64,000 bases of DNA from Conchiformibius sp. (GCA_029984035.1 JASBYJ010000002.1:186001-250000), one strand, 5' to 3'. Counted from the stretch's first letter, positions 16,969-26,640 are shown. Translations and numbers: made by a program. Notes: generated by a model not told the origin, from the sequence alone.

Positions 16969-18165
16969 TCAAACGGGTTCGCGGCAATAATAAAACAATA
17001 TAGGCAGAATAACGATACCGCTGATAATCATGGCGTAAGGCAGGAGTGCGGTGCCGTAGGGGAGTAATAGCAGCAGCGTGGCGGCATAGGCGGCGGCAGA
17101 AACGGCGGAGATGATGGAGATTTTGCGGTTTTGGGCATGATAAAGCAGGAAATTAAACAGAAGATAATAAGGTATATATAATGAAAAACCAATTAAAAAC
17201 AGTGTGATAAATTGTTTTGCGCCTGTGTATTGCGCACCCAGCAACCATAAAAACAGGCTTTCAGGCAGCATATAGGAGATAAGCGGTGGCAGCGGGATAA
17301 GGAACAACAAACGGATGGCCCAGCGGCGGACAATAGCGGCATTCAGGCTGCCCTGTTTGAGTGATTGATAATAATAGGGTAGTGTGGCTTTGTTGATGGA
17401 AAACAGTAAGACGCCGAGTATGGATGCGGTTTGCAGACCCGCTGAGTAAATGCCGAGTTGTTCGGTGGTGTAGTGTTGGTAAATGACAAAGCGGTCCAAA
17501 TGGTTTTTTACGAATGTTTCTGCTTGGTATATCAGCAGCGGCAGCCCGATGGAGACAAGATAGCTGCCTGAAAGCAGCAGGCGTTTGCGTGTAGGGCGGC
17601 CGTGCCGTTCGCTGTGGCGGAATAGGCCGAGTGCAATCAGGGATACGGCGGTATTGGCGCAAATTATGGCGGTAAAACGCATTAATACGGGTGCGGATGA
17701 TGTGGTTTCCAGCAATAACACAGTGAGCAGTGCTGCCGATATGCTGCTGCCTGCCTGAATGAAAACTGCGTTGGAGGCCTGTTTGCGGCATTGGCGTACG
17801 GTAAGCTGTACGGCTAGGATACTTTGTGACGTGCCGGTGCAGACAACCGCTGCCAGCAGTAAGGATTGTGCCGACCATGCGATGGCGAGCAGGACGAGTG
17901 CGAGCGTTAAAGTGTAAGCATAGGCGGTTGTGATGATATTATTGAGTCCGCGTTTGCCGTATACGTAGAAATAACGTGCTACGGCGGCATCTTGGCTCAT
18001 GCTCAGAAAGATGGACAATAGCGCGCCAATCGTTTGCCAATAAGACAGCAAGCCGAAATCGGCTACGCCCAATTTGCGTGTCAGATAGGGCAAAAGCAGG
18101 AAGGGTAGGGTTTTGGCAAAAATGTCGCCTGATAAATAGGTAAGACTGTCTTTGAATGCGGCCAT
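16969..18165 (-). CDS. Wzx-like polysaccharide flippase family membrane protein
   Basis: The 398-residue, very hydrophobic protein has roughly 10-12 predicted membrane segments by eye. It begins with a stretch typical of the RfbX/Wzx branch of the MATE/MVF superfamily (LSGDIFAKTLPFLLLPYLTR, then GVADFGLLSYWQ). Such proteins flip lipid-linked sugars across the inner membrane. No glycan polymerase or sugar-nucleotide gene lies beside it, so its substrate cannot be guessed. The glnS gene lies upstream on the same strand, with an uptake word at 18186-18197 between them. Confidence 0.8.
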   Translation of the reverse strand: MAAFKDSLTYLSGDIFAKTLPFLLLPYLTRKLGVADFGLLSYWQTIGALLSIFLSMSQDAAVARYFYVYGKRGLNNIITTAYAYTLTLALVLLAIAWSAQSLLLAAVVCTGTSQSILAVQLTVRQCRKQASNAVFIQAGSSISAALLTVLLLETTSSAPVLMRFTAIICANTAVSLIALGLFRHSERHGRPTRKRLLLSGSYLVSIGLPLLIYQAETFVKNHLDRFVIYQHYTTEQLGIYSAGLQTASILGVLLFSINKATLPYYYQSLKQGSLNAAIVRRWAIRLLFLIPLPPLISYMLPESLFLWLLGAQYTGAKQFITLFLIGFSLYIPYYLLFNFLLYHAQNRKISIISAVSAAAYAATLLLLLPYGTALLPYAMIISGIVILPILFYYCREPV

Positions 18166-18200
18166 AATGATACGGCTGCCTTTTCAGGCAGCCTGAATGC

Positions 18201-19895
18201 TTAGGCGGTTTTGTTTTGCCAATTGTCTTTTAAGCCGACTGTACGGTTGAACACGGGTTTCCCTGTTGTGTGGTCGTAGCGGTCGGTAACGAAATAGCCC
18301 AGCCGTTCAAACTGCCAGCGGCTTTCCGCAGGCAGGCTGTTGGCAGCAGGTTCCACCCATGCTGTGATTTCTTTGTATGAATCGGGATTGATGAAATCGG
18401 TAAAAGGCAGATAGTTGCCGTCTTCTCCGCGTACCGCATCGGGGCGTTCTATGGTGAAAAGGCGGTCATACAGGCGGACAGTGGCGGGAACGGCATGTTC
18501 GGCCGACAACCAGTGAATCACGCCTTTGACTTTTCGGCCTTCGGGTTTTTTACCTAAAGTGTCGTGGTCGATGCTGCATTTAAGCTCGATAATATTGCCG
18601 TTTGCATCTTTAACGACTTCTTCGCATTTAATCACATAGCTGTAACGCAAACGCACTTCTCCGCCCAAAGTGAGACGTTGCCAGTTGGCGGGCGGATTTT
18701 CACTGAAATCGTCTTGTTCGATATAGATGGTCGGGCTGATGGGAATGTCGCGTTCGCCCATCTCTTCGTGATGGGGATGATAAGGAGCGGTGCGGCTTTG
18801 CGTTTTGCCTTGCTCGAAATTGGTCAGGGTAACTTTAATCGGGTTCAGTACCGCCATCATGCGCGGGGCGGAATTTTCCAATTCCTCGCGGATAGAGCTT
18901 TCCAGTACGCTCATATCCACAATGTTTTCCGATTTGGATATACCTGCGCGCTTGGCGAACAGGCGCAGGCCTTCGGGTGTGTAACCCCTTCTTCTCATGC
19001 CTGAAATGGTAGGCATACGCGGGTCGTCCCAGCCGCTGACGTGCCGGTCGCTCACCAATTGGTTGAGTTTGCGTTTGGAAGTGATGGAATAGAGCAATTC
19101 CAAGCGTGAAAATTCATATTGGTGCGGACGTGTCGGATGCGGAGCGGGAATGTTGTCCAGCACCCAGTCGTAAAGCGGGCGGTGCGCCTCAAATTCCAAT
19201 GTACACAGAGAATGCGTAATGCCTTCGATGGCATCGGAAATACAATGCGTGTAGTCATACATCGGATAGATGCACCAAGTATCTCCCGTGTTATGGTGGT
19301 GGGCGCGGCGGATACGGTAAATTACAGGGTCGCGCATATTGATGTTGCCTGATGCCATATCGATTTTCAGGCGCAAGGTTTTGCTGCCGTCCGGAAATTC
19401 ACCGTTTTTCATACGCATGAACAAATCTAAATTTTCTGCAATGCTTCGGTTGCGATAAGGGCTGTTTTTTCCGGCTTCCGTGAGCGTGCCGCGGTATTCG
19501 CGTATTTCTTCGGCCGTCAAATCATCAACATAGGCCTTACCGTCTTGAATCAGACCCACTGCATAATCAAATAATTGTTGGAAATAATCGGAAGCATAGC
19601 GCGTTTCGCCCGACCACTTGAATCCCAGCCACTCTACATCTGCTTTAATCGAATCCACATATTCCTGATTTTCTTTTTCGGGATTCGTGTCGTCAAAGCG
19701 CAGATTACACAAGCCGTCATAAATATAGGCCAAACCGAAATTCAGACAGATGGATTTGGCATGGCCGATATGCAGGTAGCCGTTGGGTTCGGGCGGGAAA
19801 CGGGTTTGGATAACGGGATATTTGCCGTCTTTGATGTCGTTTTCAATTATCGTGCGGATAAAGTGATTGTCGGCAAATTGGTCTTTAGTCATCAT
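18201..19895 (-). CDS. glnS: Glutamine-tRNA ligase
   Basis: The 564-residue enzyme charges tRNA-Gln with glutamine in the cytoplasm. It has the HIGH signature in PPEPNGYLHIGHAKS, the KMSKS-type loop in TSKRKLNQLV, and the C-terminal beta-barrel domains of bacterial GlnRS. The start at 19895 (MMTKDQFADN) is chosen because the E. coli protein has about 554 residues. The longer open frame adds an N-terminal extension without family features. Its presence means this organism does not rely only on the amidotransferase route for Gln-tRNA. Confidence 0.96.
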   Translation of the reverse strand: MMTKDQFADNHFIRTIIENDIKDGKYPVIQTRFPPEPNGYLHIGHAKSICLNFGLAYIYDGLCNLRFDDTNPEKENQEYVDSIKADVEWLGFKWSGETRYASDYFQQLFDYAVGLIQDGKAYVDDLTAEEIREYRGTLTEAGKNSPYRNRSIAENLDLFMRMKNGEFPDGSKTLRLKIDMASGNINMRDPVIYRIRRAHHHNTGDTWCIYPMYDYTHCISDAIEGITHSLCTLEFEAHRPLYDWVLDNIPAPHPTRPHQYEFSRLELLYSITSKRKLNQLVSDRHVSGWDDPRMPTISGMRRRGYTPEGLRLFAKRAGISKSENIVDMSVLESSIREELENSAPRMMAVLNPIKVTLTNFEQGKTQSRTAPYHPHHEEMGERDIPISPTIYIEQDDFSENPPANWQRLTLGGEVRLRYSYVIKCEEVVKDANGNIIELKCSIDHDTLGKKPEGRKVKGVIHWLSAEHAVPATVRLYDRLFTIERPDAVRGEDGNYLPFTDFINPDSYKEITAWVEPAANSLPAESRWQFERLGYFVTDRYDHTTGKPVFNRTVGLKDNWQNKTA

Positions 19896-20002
19896 AGCAG
19901 TGGTAACTTTCGGTGAAGACAGTAGATTGGGGCGAATTTTACCGCAAAAAGCGGATTGTAAAAACGGTAAGGCTGCCTGAAAAATACGCATTGTGCAGCC
20001 GT

Positions 20003-20041
20003 CAAAAAATGCTGCCTGAAAGAAATGTTTTCAGGCAGCAT
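20003..20041 (-). terminator. serC terminator
   Basis: ATGCTGCCTGAAA at 20009-20021 pairs with TTTCAGGCAGCAT at 20029-20041. On the minus strand, the direction of serC, the stem is followed by six Ts. It lies about 20 bases past the serC stop. The arms contain degenerate uptake words. Confidence 0.8.
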
Positions 20042-20061
20042 GATTTTGTTGAATCCAATCA

Positions 20062-21171
20062 TTAGCCGTAGCGTTTTTGGAATTCCTGCATGAATTCAAT
20101 CAGGGCTTCCACTCCTTGCAGCGGCATGGCGTTGTAGATGCTGGCCCTCATGCCGCCCAGTGATTTGTAGCCGCGCAGCAGGCGCAGGCCGCGCGTGGTG
20201 GACTCTTGGGCGAACAATTCGTCCAATGCGGCATTGCCTGTGCTGAAAATCACGTTCATTTTCGAGCGTGCGCCGGGGTGGACGGGGTTTTTGTAGAAGC
20301 CGCCGCTGCCGTCAATCGCGGCATACAGGGTTTTGGCTTTCAGGGTGTTGATGGTTTCCATTTGCGCCACGCCGCCTTGCGATTGCAGCCAGCGGAATAC
20401 CAAGCCGGAAATATAAATCGGATAGGTGGCGGGTGTGTTGTACATGCCTTGTTTTTCAACGTGTGATTTGTAATTCCATACGTCGGGAATGCGGTCGGAG
20501 CAACGGTCAAGCAGGTCTTCGCGGATGATGACGATGGTTGCGCCGGAAGGGCCGATATTTTTTTGTGCGCCTGCGTAAATCACGCCGAAATCGGCTACGT
20601 TGATTTTGCGCGATAAGATTTCGGAAGACATATCGCACACCATGGGCGGCATATCATCGCCGAGTTTGGGTACTTCGCGGTATTGCAAACCGTGTACGGT
20701 TTCGTTGATAACGTAATGTACGAATGCGGATTTTTTGTCTATATCCCAAGAGGATACGGGGGGGAGGTTGGTGTAGTTGTAGTCGCGGCCGCCATCGGCT
20801 GCCAAATGGATGGTGCAGTCGGACAGTTTGCCCATTTGGGCGTGTGCAATCGCCGACCAGTTGCCGGTTACAACTGAATCTACCCGTTTGAAACCGTTGG
20901 CGAAATTCATCACCACTTGATTGAACTGCGCGGATGCGCCGCCTTGCAGGAACAGGACTTTGTAGTTGTCGGGGATGTCCATCAACTGGCGCAAATCCTG
21001 TTCGGCATGGTAGAGAATGCTGGCGAACACTTCGGAACGGTGGCTCATGGTCATCACGGAAAAACCGGTGCCGTTGTAGTCGAATATTTCGCTTTGTGCG
21101 GTGCGCAAGACGCTCTCGGGCAGCACGGCGGGGCCGGCGGAGAAATTGTAAATCAAGGGTGGGGTAGACAC
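20062..21171 (-). CDS. serC: Phosphoserine aminotransferase
   Basis: This PLP enzyme transaminates phosphohydroxypyruvate in serine synthesis and also serves pyridoxine synthesis. The 369-residue protein keeps the NFSAGPAVLP start, the segment LFLQGGASAQFNQ and the PLP-lysine region YAGAQKNIGPSG. It uses a GTG start at 21171, preceded by AAGGA at good spacing; no in-frame ATG competes. serB, the next but one step, is encoded at 52.7 kb. Confidence 0.96.
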   Translation of the reverse strand: MSTPPLIYNFSAGPAVLPESVLRTAQSEIFDYNGTGFSVMTMSHRSEVFASILYHAEQDLRQLMDIPDNYKVLFLQGGASAQFNQVVMNFANGFKRVDSVVTGNWSAIAHAQMGKLSDCTIHLAADGGRDYNYTNLPPVSSWDIDKKSAFVHYVINETVHGLQYREVPKLGDDMPPMVCDMSSEILSRKINVADFGVIYAGAQKNIGPSGATIVIIREDLLDRCSDRIPDVWNYKSHVEKQGMYNTPATYPIYISGLVFRWLQSQGGVAQMETINTLKAKTLYAAIDGSGGFYKNPVHPGARSKMNVIFSTGNAALDELFAQESTTRGLRLLRGYKSLGGMRASIYNAMPLQGVEALIEFMQEFQKRYG

Positions 21172-21328
21172 GGCGTTGTCCTTATTCTCATGGTGTAGTG
21201 GGTTGATACGGGCGGCTGTGCGTTTGGCAGGATAGGAGCTATCCGTGAGCGGTGTGCCGATTTAAAGTTTTCAGGCAGCCTGAAAAGCGGGCGGTAAACG
21301 CAAAATCTCGTCCGGACGGGCGACCATT

Positions 21329-22096
21329 CTAGTCTTGATAGGTAGGCTTTTGCAATAATAATGATAAAGTTTCTTCACATTCCTTTGCCAAACTTTCCAA
21401 AGTAATGCCGCGCAGTTGGGCAACGATTCGGGCGATTTGGGCGGTATTTTCAGGTGTATTGGTTTGGTTTTTCAGCATAAAAGGCGCGTCTGTTTCCAGC
21501 AGGATATCGGAAAGCGGCAAGGTTTGTGCGGCATGGCGGACTTTTTTGGCATTGGGATTGAGCAATAGGCTGCCGATGCCGATTTTCAGACCGTGCCGCA
21601 GCAGTTGCCGCGCTTCTTCGATGCTGCCTGAAAAGGCGTGGGCAATGCCGCCTTGTGTGAAACCGGTGCGGCGTAGGGCATCCGTAACGGCGGCAATGGC
21701 ACGGGTGCTGTGGATGATGACGGGTCGGCGGCGGTGTTGCGCCAAATCCAGTTGTGCTTCGAATGTTTGGATTTGTTTTGCTTTGGAAAAGTTGTGTTTA
21801 TTGTGGAAGTCCAGCCCGATTTCGCCTACCCATGCGTGCGGGTGTTGCAGCAGCAGAGTGTCGAGTTCGTTGAGTGCGGTTGCATTGAATTGTTCGGCAA
21901 ACCAAGGATGGATACCGAAGGCAACGGTGCGTATTGGCGGCAGAGCCGATAAGGCTGCGGTTTTACCCCAGTCTTTGCGTTCGGCAGACGGTACAATCAT
22001 GCCGTTCACGCCTTTTTCGGCCGCCTGAGCCAGTATTTCAGGCAGCCTGTCGTAGAGGGATTGGGCGTTGAGGTGGCAATGGGTATCGGTAAACAT
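21329..22096 (-). CDS. TatD-family metal-dependent deoxyribonuclease
   Basis: The 255-residue protein has the TatD TIM-barrel metal sites: FTDTHCHLN at the start, the segment VGEIGLDFH, RPVIIHSTRA and the late LLETDAPFM motif. TatD proteins are cytoplasmic 3'-5' exonucleases linked to DNA repair and RNA turnover. An uptake word upstream at 22267-22278 separates it from truA. Several paralogues (TatD, YcfH, YjjV) exist in bacteria and I cannot decide which this is. Confidence 0.9.
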   Translation of the reverse strand: MFTDTHCHLNAQSLYDRLPEILAQAAEKGVNGMIVPSAERKDWGKTAALSALPPIRTVAFGIHPWFAEQFNATALNELDTLLLQHPHAWVGEIGLDFHNKHNFSKAKQIQTFEAQLDLAQHRRRPVIIHSTRAIAAVTDALRRTGFTQGGIAHAFSGSIEEARQLLRHGLKIGIGSLLLNPNAKKVRHAAQTLPLSDILLETDAPFMLKNQTNTPENTAQIARIVAQLRGITLESLAKECEETLSLLLQKPTYQD

Positions 22097-22294
22097 GGTG
22101 AAGGCTTGTGTTTGTCGGTTCAGGTATATTTTATTATTGATTAATAGTTTGAATGCATTTTGGCTTGATTTTTACAAATGTGAGAGTGTGCCGAATGCGG
22201 CAGTAAGGTTTTGCAGTCATGCTGATTATGGCAACTGGCTGTCTGAAAAGCGGCATATGTGTTTTCAGGCAGCCTGAAAAACAGTGGCGGCGGT

Positions 22295-23077
22295 TTACAG
22301 CCATGGCGGCAACTTGGGAGCGGGAATGCCGAAATGTTCGGGATAGTCCGCTCCGGTGAAATACAAACCGTCCGGCATAAAGGTGGGCGGCGCTTTCAGG
22401 CGGCTTTTTTCGGCAAGCAGCGCGGCAAAGCCTTCTACGCTCAAGCGGTTGCTGCCTACATAAACGAGTGCGCCGACTATATTGCGTATCATGTGGTGTA
22501 AAAAAGCATTGCCGTGAAAATCCAGTTTGAGCAGTCCGCCGCATTCCGACAATCGTACGCTATAAAGTGTTTTGACGGGCGATTTGGCTTGGCATTGCGC
22601 GGCGCGGAAGCTGGAAAAATCATGTGTGCCGACCAGGCGGGCGGCAGCTTCGCCCATCGCGGCGGTGTCCAAGCGGTAGTGCGTCCAACCTGCTTTGCCC
22701 GAGAGCAGCGGCGAGCGCACGGGGGCGGACTGCAAGATATAGCGGTAATGCCGTCCGCTGGCATCGAAGCGGGCGTGAAAATGCGGGGCAACGGTTTGTG
22801 CATGCCATACCGCCGCTCCTTCGGGAAGATGGGCGTTGACGCCGCGCACCCATGCCTGTAAAGGACGGTCGGCTTCGCTGTCGAAATGAACTACTTGTGC
22901 GGTGGCGTGTACGCCCGTGTCGGTTCTGCCCGCTGTAATGACATTGATACGTTCGCCTGCAATGGCGGATAAGGCGTGCTCTAAGGCTGCCTGAACGGTG
23001 GGGACGTTTTCGGTTTGTTTTTGCCAGCCGAAAAAACGGCTGCCGTCATAAGAGAGTATCAGTGCGTAGCGGGGCAT
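22295..23077 (-). CDS. truA: tRNA pseudouridine(38-40) synthase
   Basis: The 260-residue enzyme isomerises uridines 38-40 in the anticodon arm of tRNAs. The catalytic aspartate lies in GRTDTGVHA, and the family's LSYDGSRFFGWQ start and FLHHMIRNIVGALVYVG end are present. The start at 23077 gives a normal length. Confidence 0.95.
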   Translation of the reverse strand: MPRYALILSYDGSRFFGWQKQTENVPTVQAALEHALSAIAGERINVITAGRTDTGVHATAQVVHFDSEADRPLQAWVRGVNAHLPEGAAVWHAQTVAPHFHARFDASGRHYRYILQSAPVRSPLLSGKAGWTHYRLDTAAMGEAAARLVGTHDFSSFRAAQCQAKSPVKTLYSVRLSECGGLLKLDFHGNAFLHHMIRNIVGALVYVGSNRLSVEGFAALLAEKSRLKAPPTFMPDGLYFTGADYPEHFGIPAPKLPPWL

Positions 23078-23529
23078 AATCGGGTCTGGGTGCGGAGTGC
23101 TTTGGTGCGGCGGTAACGGTTAATCAAAAACGGTTGTATGTTATGCGTATATACACGTTTGCCGCGCAGATTGTCCGGCGGTATGGGGCTAAGGGTAAGG
23201 AAAAAAGCAAACGGTTGCGTTTTCCCGACATAACATGCCAACGTTATGAAAACGGGCAAGTTACTATAGCATAAGTGCTTGCGGATAAGGGGTTCAGGCA
23301 GCCTGAAACGCATGGAGGCAGTATGTGTGGCAGGATTTTACTCTTTACGGCGGAATGTGGGGAAAATGTCGGCAAAGTGCCAATTTGTGCTTGCAACGGG
23401 GGTGTTTTTTTCGTTTAATTGGGGCTGCCGCCAAGGTATGAAACGGCTTGTTTTCCGCAATCCCGCAACGGCTATGCTGCCTGAAAGGTTTTTCGGGCGT
23501 TTTGATGATTTTTGTTTAGGAAAAAGAGA
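23078..23529. promoter_or_regulatory. Divergent spacer between truA and the potD/F-like gene
   Basis: These 452 bases separate divergent genes and should hold both promoters. An uptake palindrome lies at 23296-23307. An 84-codon open frame near its right end carries no recognisable protein features and is probably chance. Confidence 0.4.
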
Positions 23530-24696
23530 ATGAACAAAAAATTTTTGGCTTGTGCCTTTGCTGCGCTGATATTGGGCGCATGTGGCGGTTCAAACACCGA
23601 TAAACAAGCGGAAAGCAGCCCCGATGCCGCTTCCGAGAGTGTTGCAGATGCCGTTGGAACATCTTCCGGCGGCAGCCTGAATCTGTATATCTGGTCGGAT
23701 TATGTCGACCCCGCTACCGTGGAAGCGTTCGGTAAAGAACACGGTATTAACGTGAGCGAGGCTTTTTACGACAGCAATGAAGTTTTGGAAGCCAAAATGC
23801 TCACCGGAAAATCCGGTTTTGATTTGGTCGCACCGTCTATCGCCAATGTGGGGCGGCAGATTAAAGCGGGTGCTTATCGTGAAATCGATAAGAGCCAAAT
23901 CCCGAATTACAACAACATAGCCCCCGACTTGCTGACGCTGATGGCGCAGGCAGATCCGGGCAATAAATACGCCGTGCCGTATTTTTGGGGTATCAATACC
24001 TTAGCCATCAACCCTGCCCAAGTAAGCAAAGCTTTGGGTACGGACAAGCTGCCTGAAAACGAATGGGATTTGGTGTTCAACCCCGAATACACCGCCAAGC
24101 TCAAGCACTGCGGCATCAGTTTTTTCGACAGCCCCACCGAGCAGTTTCCTTTGGTGTTGAACTATATGGGTAAAGACCCGAACAGCAGCAATCCCGCCGA
24201 TTATGAAGAAGCGGCCGCGCTGATGAAGAAAGTGCGCAGCGATGTGAAACGTTTCAGCTCTTCCGGTTATATCAACGATATGGCCAAAGGAGAATTGTGC
24301 GTTGCCATCGGCTACGGCGGTGATTTGAATATTGCCAAACGCCGCGCCGAAGAAGCGGGCGGACGCGTGAAACTGGAAGTATTGGCACCGAAAAGCGGCG
24401 TGGGCGTGTGGATTGATTCCTTCATGATTCCCAAAGATGCGCCTAATGTGGCCAATGCGCACAAATACATCAATTACACGCTTAACCCGAAAGTGGCCGC
24501 GCAAAACGGCAATTATGTTACCTATGCCCCTGCCGCCGCAGCGGCCCGTGATTTGATGGAGCCGAAATATGCCGAAGACGTTTCCATTTTCCCGAGCGAA
24601 GAAGTGAAGGCCAACAGTTTTGCCGTGTTGCCGAAAACCGCCGAAGTGGTGAAACTGCAAACCAAATTGTGGCAGAATTTGAAAGCGGGCAAATAA
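23530..24696 (+). CDS. Spermidine/putrescine-type ABC transporter binding lipoprotein (PotD/PotF)
   Basis: The 388-residue protein is a polyamine-type periplasmic binding protein. It has a lipoprotein signal (LILGACGGS), the start of the mature domain reading LNLYIWSDYVDP, the segment PYFWGINTLAINP and the C-terminal NYTLNPKVAAQNGNYV typical of PotD/PotF. AGGA upstream of 23530 supports the start. The other Pot transporter genes are not adjacent, so it must work with a permease encoded elsewhere. Whether it prefers spermidine or putrescine cannot be told. Confidence 0.9.
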   Translation: MNKKFLACAFAALILGACGGSNTDKQAESSPDAASESVADAVGTSSGGSLNLYIWSDYVDPATVEAFGKEHGINVSEAFYDSNEVLEAKMLTGKSGFDLVAPSIANVGRQIKAGAYREIDKSQIPNYNNIAPDLLTLMAQADPGNKYAVPYFWGINTLAINPAQVSKALGTDKLPENEWDLVFNPEYTAKLKHCGISFFDSPTEQFPLVLNYMGKDPNSSNPADYEEAAALMKKVRSDVKRFSSSGYINDMAKGELCVAIGYGGDLNIAKRRAEEAGGRVKLEVLAPKSGVGVWIDSFMIPKDAPNVANAHKYINYTLNPKVAAQNGNYVTYAPAAAAARDLMEPKYAEDVSIFPSEEVKANSFAVLPKTAEVVKLQTKLWQNLKAGK

Positions 24697-24703
24697 ATCA
24701 CTG

Positions 24704-24736
24704 TGCCGTCAATCCGTTTCGGGTTGGCGGCATTTT
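24704..24736 (+). terminator. Probable terminator after the potD/F-like gene
   Basis: TGCCGTCAATCC at 24704-24715 pairs with GGGTTGGCGGCA at 24721-24732, using some G-T pairs, and is followed by TTTTC. It starts eight bases past the stop. Confidence 0.65.
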
Positions 24737-24803
24737 CAGGCAGCCTGAAAGCCGCCAATGGCGGCAGAAGGCAGTATATGTTTCTTATTTTAGGATAATT
24801 AGT

Positions 24804-25118
24804 ATGTTGGTAAGCAACTTGGAATATGTTCCCGACCGCAAAATCGTGAAACATTTGGGTTTGGTATTGGGTTCGACCGTCCGTGCAAAACACGCGGGCC
24901 GCGATTTGATGGCGGGTTTGAAAAATTTGGTCGGCGGCGAGTTGAAGGGCTATACCGAGCTTTTGAACGAATCGCGCGATCAGGCGATTGAACGTATGCT
25001 CGAGCAGGCGCGGCAGGCAGGGGCGAATGCGGTTTTGAACGTGCGGTTTTCGACTTCTTCTGTGGCGGCAGGCGCATCCGAAGTGTTTGCCTACGGTACG
25101 GCAGTGGTTGTGGAATAA
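24804..25118 (+). CDS. YbjQ-like protein (DUF74/heavy-metal-binding fold), soluble copy
   Basis: The 104-residue protein has the whole YbjQ fold: GLVLGSTVRAKHAGRDLMAG at the start, then AGANAVLNVRF and the closing AYGTAVVV. This family forms pentameric rings; its role is not established, although it has been annotated as heavy-metal binding. The start at 24804 follows TTAGGATAATTAGT, a fair ribosome binding site. A second, membrane-anchored member follows after ten bases. Confidence 0.88.
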   Translation: MLVSNLEYVPDRKIVKHLGLVLGSTVRAKHAGRDLMAGLKNLVGGELKGYTELLNESRDQAIERMLEQARQAGANAVLNVRFSTSSVAAGASEVFAYGTAVVVE

Positions 25119-25128
25119 GGATTGCGTT

Positions 25129-25605
25129 ATGAACGCATGGAATATTCTGATGTCGTTGTGGCCGCTTATTCTTCTGTTGGCGGCGTTTTTTATCGGCAAC
25201 TACCTTGAACGCAGGCACTATGCCGATATTTTGCGGCGTGAAAAAGCATTGAAGCATATTATCGTAGTGGCAATGAAACGCCCGCCGCCGGATTTGTCGA
25301 ATCAGCAATTGGTGCGCGGCAGCGTGGTGGTGTCCAGCGATTACTTCCGCCGTTTTCTGGCGGGATTCCGTTCGTTTTTCGGCGGCAATGTGAAAAGTTA
25401 TGAAACCCTACTCGACCGTGCCCGCCGCGAGGCTGTGTTGCGGATGAAGGAGCAGGCGCAAAGTTTGGGTGCCAATATTGTGGTTAATGTGAAGTTGGAA
25501 ACCGCTACTTTGGGCAATATCCATCAGCCGCAGAAGGGCGGTGCGTTGGGTACGGTGGAAGTGATGGCCTACGGTACGGCGGGTTATATGCCCGTGCAAA
25601 AATAG
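25129..25605 (+). CDS. YbjQ-like protein with N-terminal membrane anchor
   Basis: The 158-residue protein has one N-terminal membrane segment (about residues 5-23, SLWPLILLLAAFFIG) followed by a YbjQ-type domain. That domain contains VRGSVVVSSDYFRRFLAG, GANIVVNVKLET and the ending MAYGTAGYMPV. It is probably the partner of the soluble copy ten bases upstream. The two may form mixed oligomers at the inner membrane, which is inference. An isolated palindromic uptake word follows at 25696. Confidence 0.85.
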   Translation: MNAWNILMSLWPLILLLAAFFIGNYLERRHYADILRREKALKHIIVVAMKRPPPDLSNQQLVRGSVVVSSDYFRRFLAGFRSFFGGNVKSYETLLDRARREAVLRMKEQAQSLGANIVVNVKLETATLGNIHQPQKGGALGTVEVMAYGTAGYMPVQK

Positions 25606-25734
25606 GTCTTGCTAAAAGAAGGCATTTCGTTTGCTTTTGTGTTCGGGCTGCCTGAAAAGGAATGAGGCCGTATTCGCGGCCTGCGGATGTTTTTCAGGCA
25701 GCCTGAAAAAGTGTTTTGTTGGTAATGTATTGAG

Positions 25735-26640
25735 ATGGTAAATGATTTTCAGTCGACTTGTGCGGTTGTTACGCCGACAATCGGGCGGCCTGAGTTGGAG
25801 CGGGCGATTTTAAGCGTGCGTGCCCAAACTTATCCGTGCCGTCATTATGTTTTTGTTGACGGCGTGCAATATGCCGATGCGGTGCGTCCTTTGCAGCAGA
25901 AATATCCGGAAGTGGTATTTGTGTTTCTGCCCTTTAATACGGGGGCTGGCGGCTGGTGTAACAGCCGTATCATTGCAGCCGCTTCGTGTTTGCTTGGGGA
26001 GGATATTCTTTGCTTTTTGGATGACGACAACTGGTATCTGCCCGAACACGTGGCGGCGTTGGCAAAATTGTTGGCCGGTAATCGGGATTTGGATTTTGCT
26101 TATTCTTTGCGTTCTTTTTATGATACGGACGGCAGTTTGATATGTGATGACCACTGGGAGAGTTTGGGTTTCTACCGGCACGGTTTGAACAGCGTAGGCT
26201 TGTCGGTGGAATTGAACGGCAAGCCGTTTCGCGAGAAATTGGGCATACAGCAAAGGTTGCTGGTGGATACCAATTGCTATGCCTTCAGGCGCGATGCGGC
26301 GGTATCTTTGGCTCCCGTTTGGCTTATCGACGGCAGAAGCAATGATGCCAATGTGTTCCGGGCCGTATTGGACAAGCGTTTGAAAGGCAGTTGCAGCGGT
26401 TGTTTCAGCGTGTGTTATGTTGCGGATTACCGGAAAATGTTCCCCGCTACCTGGATTGAGACGTTTGATAAAGAAGGATGTTCCGAGCAAATGAAAATGG
26501 ATTTTCTCGGAAGAATATTGCAAAAATTGAGCGATACCAATGCGCAGGCATATTTGAATCAAAAAAGCAATTTGCCTTGGCTGGAAAGCGGAGCGGTATT
26601 GCAGGGTGAAGAAAGTGTGGTGAGTGCGAAAACCGTTTGA
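25735..26640 (+). CDS. Family 2 (GT-A type) glycosyltransferase
   Basis: The 301-residue protein has the GT-A glycosyltransferase start CAVVTPTIGRPELERAILSV, the segment GAGGWCNSRIIAA and the metal-binding FLDDDNWYLPEH. Such enzymes add a sugar from a nucleotide donor to an acceptor in lipopolysaccharide, capsule or glycoprotein. It stands alone between the YbjQ pair and an M48 peptidase, so the acceptor is unknown. It contains ten or so cysteines, high for the family. No clear ribosome binding site precedes the ATG. Confidence 0.82.
   Translation: MVNDFQSTCAVVTPTIGRPELERAILSVRAQTYPCRHYVFVDGVQYADAVRPLQQKYPEVVFVFLPFNTGAGGWCNSRIIAAASCLLGEDILCFLDDDNWYLPEHVAALAKLLAGNRDLDFAYSLRSFYDTDGSLICDDHWESLGFYRHGLNSVGLSVELNGKPFREKLGIQQRLLVDTNCYAFRRDAAVSLAPVWLIDGRSNDANVFRAVLDKRLKGSCSGCFSVCYVADYRKMFPATWIETFDKEGCSEQMKMDFLGRILQKLSDTNAQAYLNQKSNLPWLESGAVLQGEESVVSAKTV

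Noticed and set aside
23279..23533. 84-codon open frame upstream of the potD/F-like gene considered as a gene.
   Set aside because: It contains an uptake palindrome, has no family features and overlaps the next gene's start region.
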